27,312 nt of DNA from Akkermansiaceae bacterium UBA3385 (GTDB lineage: Bacteria; Verrucomicrobiota; Verrucomicrobiia; Verrucomicrobiales; Akkermansiaceae), in the NCBI GenBank assembly GCA_002358905.1, contig DEPT01000019.1, positions 8,778 through 36,089 on the forward strand, in the 5' to 3' direction. Below the pieces are notes generated by a model. That model saw nothing but the letters and a program-made list of their open reading frames with translations, did no database searches and was not told the DNA's origin. Positions 23,830 to 27,312 of this stretch are shown here, in pieces. Each line of letters opens with the position of its first letter. Position 1 is the first letter of the stretch. The position numbers and the translations under genes are program-made.

Positions 23830-24492
23830 TTATTCTCCGAACGTGCCGGCAGGTTCCGGAAGTTCGGCCGTGGGTGTGGGCAGTCCTCCATCATCTGTTG
23901 CCGGGGCTTTTTGCAGCTCTTTGCGGCGCGCCTCGAATTCATCGGTTTTCTGGGTCTTTTTGCGGACGATGAGAACCGAACGCCCTGTGTTATTAGTCAT
24001 GATGGTCTGTTCTCCATCTCTGGGCTCGTCATCGCTCCAGGCATTGATGGCTGGCAGCTCACCTGTGGGCAGTAAATCGGAATCAATGGTGGAAACCAGT
24101 TTTACGGGATTGACAAAATCAGTTTCGCGAAGGAACCCCTTGCTGCCATCCTCGATTTCAACAAAGTAATACAACCCTTCACAGGAAATGATTTTGGCTG
24201 TGGCTGTATCCACCATGCGTCCCTTGGCGCCTTCATAATAGTCGGGGTTGCGGTTGAAAAGGAAAGCTTTACCCTGTTGAACCTGCAGTGTTTCGCCATC
24301 GGCATACAACCCTTCTTTCACGTATTTTGCGCGGGCTTCAGCTCGCACGGCCTCCATGCCAGGAGGGTCCAGCGGAGAGGGCTCCTGCAGGTAAATCGGC
24401 AGGTACTCACCGGGTGTTGTGAGCGACTCGAATACACTGCAGGAAACCAGCAGCGTAGCGCCAAGAAGAGAAAGGGTAAACAGGGATTTCAT
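23830..24492 (-). CDS. Lipoprotein of unknown function, SH3-like
   Basis: Protein of 220 residues with a lipoprotein signal (MKSLFTLSLLGATLLVSC, lipobox LVSC, Cys 18). The middle part (about 60-125) has strands with GKAFLFNRNPDYYEGAKG, AKIISCEGLYYFVEIEDGSKGFLRETDF, which reads like an SH3b-type beta-barrel: small strands ending in a 'G.V...' turn. A Pro/Glu-rich tail (about 185-220) follows. No family is recognised with confidence. It is likely anchored in the envelope. Its operon partner xerD is functionally unrelated at first sight. The start is supported by a promoter that ends 6 nt before the ATG. Confidence 0.75.
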   Translation of the reverse strand: MKSLFTLSLLGATLLVSCSVFESLTTPGEYLPIYLQEPSPLDPPGMEAVRAEARAKYVKEGLYADGETLQVQQGKAFLFNRNPDYYEGAKGRMVDTATAKIISCEGLYYFVEIEDGSKGFLRETDFVNPVKLVSTIDSDLLPTGELPAINAWSDDEPRDGEQTIMTNNTGRSVLIVRKKTQKTDEFEARRKELQKAPATDDGGLPTPTAELPEPAGTFGE

Positions 24493-24498
24493 ACGCCC

Positions 24499-24527
24499 AT
24501 ACTAGCACTTTTTTGCATAAGATGCAA
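24499..24527 (-). promoter_or_regulatory. Promoter of the lipoprotein-xerD operon with overlapping palindrome; leaderless layout
   Basis: Minus strand: TTGCAT (24527-24522), 17-nt spacer, TAGTAT (24504-24499), 6 nt to the ATG. The -35 is one arm of the perfect palindrome ttgcat-aag-atgcaa (24513-24527), a candidate operator. Confidence 0.65.
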
Positions 24528-24635
24528 GTCCCGGAAAAAGTTGCCCGGTCAGACGCGTGTTAAAATACGGCTGAGGAGACCGTTTTTTGCTGCAGCATGA
24601 GGTTTTTCGTGCGGGAATGAGCGGTTTTCTGGTAA

Positions 24636-25004
24636 TTAAGCGCCCATCAGAGCTTCGCGGTTCACAAAAAATACCGCTCCGAGCACGCAGAGGAATGCCC
24701 ACAGATAATCCCATTTCCACTGTTCGCCCATGTATAGAATCATGAAAGGAACAAAGATGCTCAGGGTAAGCGCTTCCTGCATGATTTTGAGCTGGGCAAG
24801 GGAGAGTCCGTACGCGCGCCCTATGTGGTTGGCCGGCACCATGAAGCAGTATTCCAGGAACGCAAGTCCCCAGCTCATCAGAATCAGCTGCCACATGGGG
24901 GTACTTGTCCCTTCGCCTGGTTTCCTCAGAAAGCCGTACCAGGCAAAGGTCATCACAACATTGCTCATAAACAACAGGCTGATGGATAATGCAAGCTTAT
25001 ACAT
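24636..25004 (-). CDS. DUF486 (DMT-like) small membrane protein
   Basis: Protein of 122 residues with four hydrophobic segments, the size and layout of the DUF486 family, which is distantly related to drug/metabolite transporters. Recognisable pieces are VVMTFAWYGFLR (about 16-27), SWGLAFLEYCFMVPANHIGR (about 44-63), LKIMQEALTLSIFVPFMILY (about 72-91) and a C-terminal FLCVLGAVFFVNR. Function is not known. It has its own promoter. The 131-nt gap to the lipoprotein promoter region (24505-24635) holds only a weak acgg/ccgt hairpin near 24568-24584. Confidence 0.85.
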   Translation of the reverse strand: MYKLALSISLLFMSNVVMTFAWYGFLRKPGEGTSTPMWQLILMSWGLAFLEYCFMVPANHIGRAYGLSLAQLKIMQEALTLSIFVPFMILYMGEQWKWDYLWAFLCVLGAVFFVNREALMGA

Positions 25005-25015
25005 GGGCGGGCTCT

Positions 25016-25044
25016 AAAATAGTCTTGTGTGCCCGTCTTGTCAA
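25016..25044 (-). promoter_or_regulatory. Promoter of the DUF486 gene
   Basis: Minus strand: TTGACA (25044-25039), 17-nt spacer, TATTTT (25021-25016), 11 nt to the ATG at 25004; expected leader about 4 nt. It starts 23 nt beyond the hairpin that terminates the protease gene. Confidence 0.65.
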
Positions 25045-25067
25045 GATTTTAGACTTGCGTAAAATAA

Positions 25068-25093
25068 AACACCGGCTCTGGTGAGCCGGTGTT
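25068..25093 (-). terminator. Terminator of the retropepsin-like protease gene
   Basis: Perfect 11-bp stem (25068-25078 with 25083-25093) and a tggt loop, followed on the minus strand by tttatttta. It lies 21 nt after the stop of the protease gene. Confidence 0.85.
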
Positions 25094-25114
25094 GAAAAAT
25101 CGGTGAATCCGGTG

Positions 25115-25987
25115 TTACTTGGCCAGCAGGAAAATGCCGGACCTGGAATCCTCTTGTGGAATGTGGATGAGGATAAGGCCTTGGAGGGCATCCATTCCCA
25201 GGATGGGCGGCTCCTGTGTGGAACCGAGAATCGGCGTTACTCCTTTTGCGGTGACTCCGGGCCCGAGTTCAAGGTCTGCTGCTTTGCCTTCTGTTACCTT
25301 AATGCCTTCCTGGTTGTCAATATCCCCGATTTGTGCGTTGATTACCTCACCTGCACCGGGAGTCCACTGATCTGCCAATACGCGGGTCACGCTGCTGCCG
25401 GTATCCAGCAGCATGTGTACTTCTTTACCCTCGCAGCGGGCTTGTACAACGAAACGTCCCGTTCCATCCGGCACTGCGTAAAGTGGTACGACATCCAGGC
25501 CTTCGGGAATACCCCATTGCAGATTTCCATTGCGAAAATCGAAGGTGAATGGAACCTGTCCGAGTATGTCCATGCCCAGAATGCCATCGATGGGTTCTGC
25601 CATCATGCTGCGCACGGCTCCCAGGTTCATGACCATAAGCGGATGTGCGGGGGATTCAGCAGGACCTGCCAGCATGGATGCAAGCATGATTTTAGGATGC
25701 TGGGAGGAGTTGCCGCGGAAGTTCATCTGGCTCGTATCAATCCACTGGGCACTCGGTACTCGTGCCGCGCTTTCCTCGTGCAGTACAGTGTGCGTTGCAC
25801 CCGTATCCAGCATCATACGCATGGGTACCCCGTTAATCAGACAGGTAACCAGAACCTGCTTGCAGCGGGCGTCCTGGTTCATGGTGGCGAGGTCCGCAAC
25901 CGGAGCCTGGGCAATCGGTTCCTCTGCATTTACCGGAGCTACCAGACCTACCATCAGAAGAGACTGTAACAGGTATAACATTTTCAT
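25115..25987 (-). CDS. Exported two-domain retropepsin-like aspartyl protease
   Basis: Protein of 290 residues with a signal peptide (MKMLYLLQSLLMVGLVAPVNA, cut near residue 21). Two half-domains of similar design are visible. The first has LDTGATHTVL (60-69) and DGILGMDIL (134-142); the second has LLDTGSSVTRVL (193-204) and PILGMDAL (261-268). DTG followed by a hydrophobic ILG motif is the signature of retroviral-type aspartyl proteases, which normally work as dimers of one such unit. Here both units lie in one chain, giving a pepsin-like pair of aspartates (D61 and D195). It probably acts in the periplasm; substrates are unknown. A promoter ends 6 nt before the ATG. Confidence 0.85.
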   Translation of the reverse strand: MKMLYLLQSLLMVGLVAPVNAEEPIAQAPVADLATMNQDARCKQVLVTCLINGVPMRMMLDTGATHTVLHEESAARVPSAQWIDTSQMNFRGNSSQHPKIMLASMLAGPAESPAHPLMVMNLGAVRSMMAEPIDGILGMDILGQVPFTFDFRNGNLQWGIPEGLDVVPLYAVPDGTGRFVVQARCEGKEVHMLLDTGSSVTRVLADQWTPGAGEVINAQIGDIDNQEGIKVTEGKAADLELGPGVTAKGVTPILGSTQEPPILGMDALQGLILIHIPQEDSRSGIFLLAK

Positions 25988-25993
25988 GTCGTG

Positions 25994-26023
25994 ATTATAT
26001 AGATTCCGGAATCAATTTGTCAA
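25994..26023 (-). promoter_or_regulatory. Consensus promoter of the protease gene with palindromic spacer; leaderless layout
   Basis: Minus strand: TTGACA (26023-26018), 18-nt spacer, TATAAT (25999-25994), 6 nt to the ATG. The spacer contains the perfect 12-bp palindrome gattccggaatc (26002-26013), a candidate operator between the two boxes. Confidence 0.75.
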
Positions 26024-26054
26024 TGCTTTTGTTCTGTGGAAACGCGCTTTTGGC

Positions 26055-26083
26055 TTGCACCGTGCGGCACCAGCGGATAGAAT
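26055..26083 (+). promoter_or_regulatory. Promoter of the outer-membrane protein gene; leaderless layout
   Basis: TTGCAC (26055-26060), 17-nt spacer, TAGAAT (26078-26083), 7 nt to the ATG at 26091. An in-frame TTG at 26055 is the -35 box itself, not a start codon. Confidence 0.7.
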
Positions 26084-26090
26084 AAAGGGC

Positions 26091-27062
26091 ATGACCAGAC
26101 GTACTATTTTTGCCTTGGTTGCAGCCCTGCCGACCCTGGCCACAGAAATGCCGCCGCCCATCCCTGATGGCCCCATCGAATATAATGATGTCATCTACGA
26201 TACCACCTATGGGTACGATGCATACGATTCTGCCAGCAACTATACCCCGGCGGCTCCGGCTCCCATGGCTGCCGCCAGTTCAGACCGGAAGGGCTATGTT
26301 AATCTGAATGTGTTCAGCACGAATTATGAGGTTCGTGGCATGGGCGTGAAAGATGATTTCAGCAAATATGGCACCTCTTCTCTCAGTGCTTCGTATACTC
26401 TGCCGAACCGGAACCTGTTGGGCAGGGGACTGCAGCAGCGCATCAGTGGTGAATACGGTATCATCTGGGATGCCGGCTGCCCGCTGGGCGACACCCCTGC
26501 GGCTCATTTCAGCTATGCTATCGGTAAGGAATTGTTCCCTAACATGGTGGCTGAGGTCGGATATACCTTCCGCCGTGGCGGCCTGGAAGGCTTCATGGCT
26601 CGCCATTTCGATGGAGCTTCCCACCGCGCTACGCAGGAAATTGTGGCATCCGTCGCCTACAATGATTATCAGAAAGGCTTTTTCGGCAAAGTGGAAGCCG
26701 GTGCAGCTTTCTATGGCCTTACGGGCGTGTATTTGGATGCCGAGCTGGGCTATCGCTTCACGGATGTTTGTGTCCGGGGGAATGTAGGGGCTGACCTGGA
26801 GTGTTCGATTGGCGTGGCGCCTTCTTTCGGATATTGGGGGAATGACGTAGACGGTATCGATGCCTATCGCATCAAACTTGCGCTGCTTCCGTATTCACAG
26901 ACCGGTGGCTTCGGTCGTGATGCCCGTTTTTATGTAAGTCCCTGGGTTCAGTGCGCCTGGACGGGTTCCAATGCCGCTAAGATTGACCGCACTACTAATG
27001 GACTTGGCCCCGTTGACCACTTCCAGATTACGCTGGGTGTGGATTGCGGACTCAAATTCTGA
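26091..27062 (+). CDS. Outer-membrane beta-barrel candidate
   Basis: Protein of 323 residues. It begins with a short signal peptide (MTRRTIFALVAALPTLAT), then a Pro/Tyr/Asp-rich exported segment (about 20-65). From about residue 75 onward it shows alternating polar/hydrophobic strands with many aromatic residues and Gly, for example YVNLNVFSTNYEVRG, ISGEYGIIWDAG, MVAEVGYTFRRGG, VYLDAELGYRFTDV and FYVSPWVQCAW. The chain ends in LGVDCGLKF with a terminal Phe, the signal recognised by BAM. It most likely forms a barrel of about 10-14 strands; ligand and function are unknown. Start choice rests on the promoter placed 7 nt upstream. Confidence 0.75.
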   Translation: MTRRTIFALVAALPTLATEMPPPIPDGPIEYNDVIYDTTYGYDAYDSASNYTPAAPAPMAAASSDRKGYVNLNVFSTNYEVRGMGVKDDFSKYGTSSLSASYTLPNRNLLGRGLQQRISGEYGIIWDAGCPLGDTPAAHFSYAIGKELFPNMVAEVGYTFRRGGLEGFMARHFDGASHRATQEIVASVAYNDYQKGFFGKVEAGAAFYGLTGVYLDAELGYRFTDVCVRGNVGADLECSIGVAPSFGYWGNDVDGIDAYRIKLALLPYSQTGGFGRDARFYVSPWVQCAWTGSNAAKIDRTTNGLGPVDHFQITLGVDCGLKF

Positions 27063-27072
27063 TAAAAAAAGC

Positions 27073-27101
27073 TTGCATGGGGCGGCCTACTCGTGTAGAA
27101 T
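27073..27101 (+). promoter_or_regulatory. Promoter of tRNA-Thr
   Basis: TTGCAT (27073-27078), 17-nt spacer, TAGAAT (27096-27101). The predicted start near 27108 leaves a 5' leader of about 7 nt for RNase P removal. Confidence 0.65.
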
Positions 27102-27114
27102 GCCCCCGCAACCT

Positions 27115-27186
27115 GCCGGATTAGCTCAGTGGTAGAGCACCCGATTTGTAATCGGACGGTCGTCAGTTCGACCCTGACATCCGGCT
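27115..27186 (+). tRNA. tRNA-Thr, anticodon UGU
   Basis: Full cloverleaf. Acceptor gccggat pairs with atccggc (27179-27185). D arm: gctc/gagc. Anticodon stem: cccga/tcgga, with a C-A mismatch at the top pair. Anticodon loop tttgtaa, with tgt at 27147-27149. T arm: gtcag/ctgac around ttcgacc. Discriminator base U at 27186. CCA is not encoded. Confidence 0.95.
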
Positions 27187-27193
27187 CTGGCAT

Positions 27194-27226
27194 AAAGGCC
27201 GCTTCATTTCAGATGAAGCGGCCTTT
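27194..27226 (+). terminator. Terminator of tRNA-Thr
   Basis: Perfect 14-bp stem (27194-27207 with 27213-27226) and 5-nt loop; the distal arm ends in ttt and is followed by aacattt. It lies 7 nt after the tRNA. Confidence 0.8.
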
Positions 27227-27253
27227 AACATTTGATGTTTCAGAGAGAATTAG

Positions 27254-27312
27254 GGGTCAAGCCCAACTTTTGTGGGATGGTGATTTTTCTGGGTCAAGCC
27301 CAACTTTTGTGG
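27254..27312. repeat. Two direct 22-bp repeats, 37-bp period, at the window edge
   Basis: Bases 27254-27275 and 27291-27312 are identical (they begin gggtcaagcccaactttt and end gtgg), separated by a 15-nt T-rich spacer. The second copy touches the window end, so more may follow. Paired direct repeats just downstream of a tRNA resemble the multiple transposase-binding sites at the ends of IS21-type insertion sequences. No transposase gene is visible, so this assignment is tentative. Confidence 0.6.

Noticed and set aside
27254..27312. CRISPR array at the right edge
   Set aside because: Only two 22-bp repeats with a 15-nt, T-rich spacer: too short on both counts, and no cas gene nearby.

Overview
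The window looks like a chromosomal segment of a fermenting, Gram-negative, Akkermansia-like member of the Verrucomicrobiota. This placement is an inference from gene content, not a database match. Supporting signs are a four-gene Na+-pumping decarboxylase of the methylmalonyl-CoA type (propionate formation), a galactokinase/Na+-sugar symporter pair, a prepilin-like protein with an FTLIELMVVIAI start, outer-membrane and lipoprotein signals, the long form of IspH, and an almost complete lack of Shine-Dalgarno sequences.

Layout. Bases 1-461 hold a four-helix-bundle (23S-IVS-type) gene bracketed by inverted arrays of a 7-bp unit, which looks like a small mobile element. 468-3063: a CPBP/CAAX-type membrane protease, a sugar nucleotidyltransferase and a polyprenyl-phosphate-type glycosyltransferase (envelope glycan work). 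3256-7233: mmdA-mmdD-mmdC-mmdB, closed by a strong terminator. 7342-8121: an exported coiled-coil protein, convergent with a minus-strand block (12274 down to 8124) of trxB, a Sel1 lipoprotein, an LplT-like MFS carrier and a TolC-like outer-membrane protein. 12403-18400 (+): a LolC/E-type permease, a GYF/RDD membrane protein, an Aas-like AMP-binding enzyme with a degenerate acyltransferase domain, and ispH. 18485-19246 (-): prepilin-like protein. 19482-22823 (+): galK and an SSS-family Na+/sugar symporter. 22891-25987 (-): xerD with an upstream lipoprotein, a DUF486 membrane protein, and a two-domain retropepsin-like protease. 26091-27062 (+): outer-membrane barrel candidate, then tRNA-Thr(UGU), its terminator, and two direct 22-bp repeats that run to the window edge and look like the end of an insertion sequence.

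How the parts fit. The decarboxylase would export Na+ while releasing CO2 from methylmalonyl-CoA. The SSS symporter would spend that Na+ gradient to import galactose, which GalK phosphorylates. Both of these Na+-coupled membrane proteins carry an extra soluble insertion of about 100 residues. The LplT-like carrier and the Aas-like enzyme could form a split lysophospholipid-recycling system.

The two observations I rate highest are: (1) the 7-bp inverted-array element around the four-helix-bundle gene, whose complementary ends recall 23S rRNA intervening sequences; and (2) a repeated promoter design in which a near-consensus -35/-10 pair ends only 6-8 nt before the ATG. The second predicts leaderless mRNAs for at least seven genes, and it also fixes several start codons.
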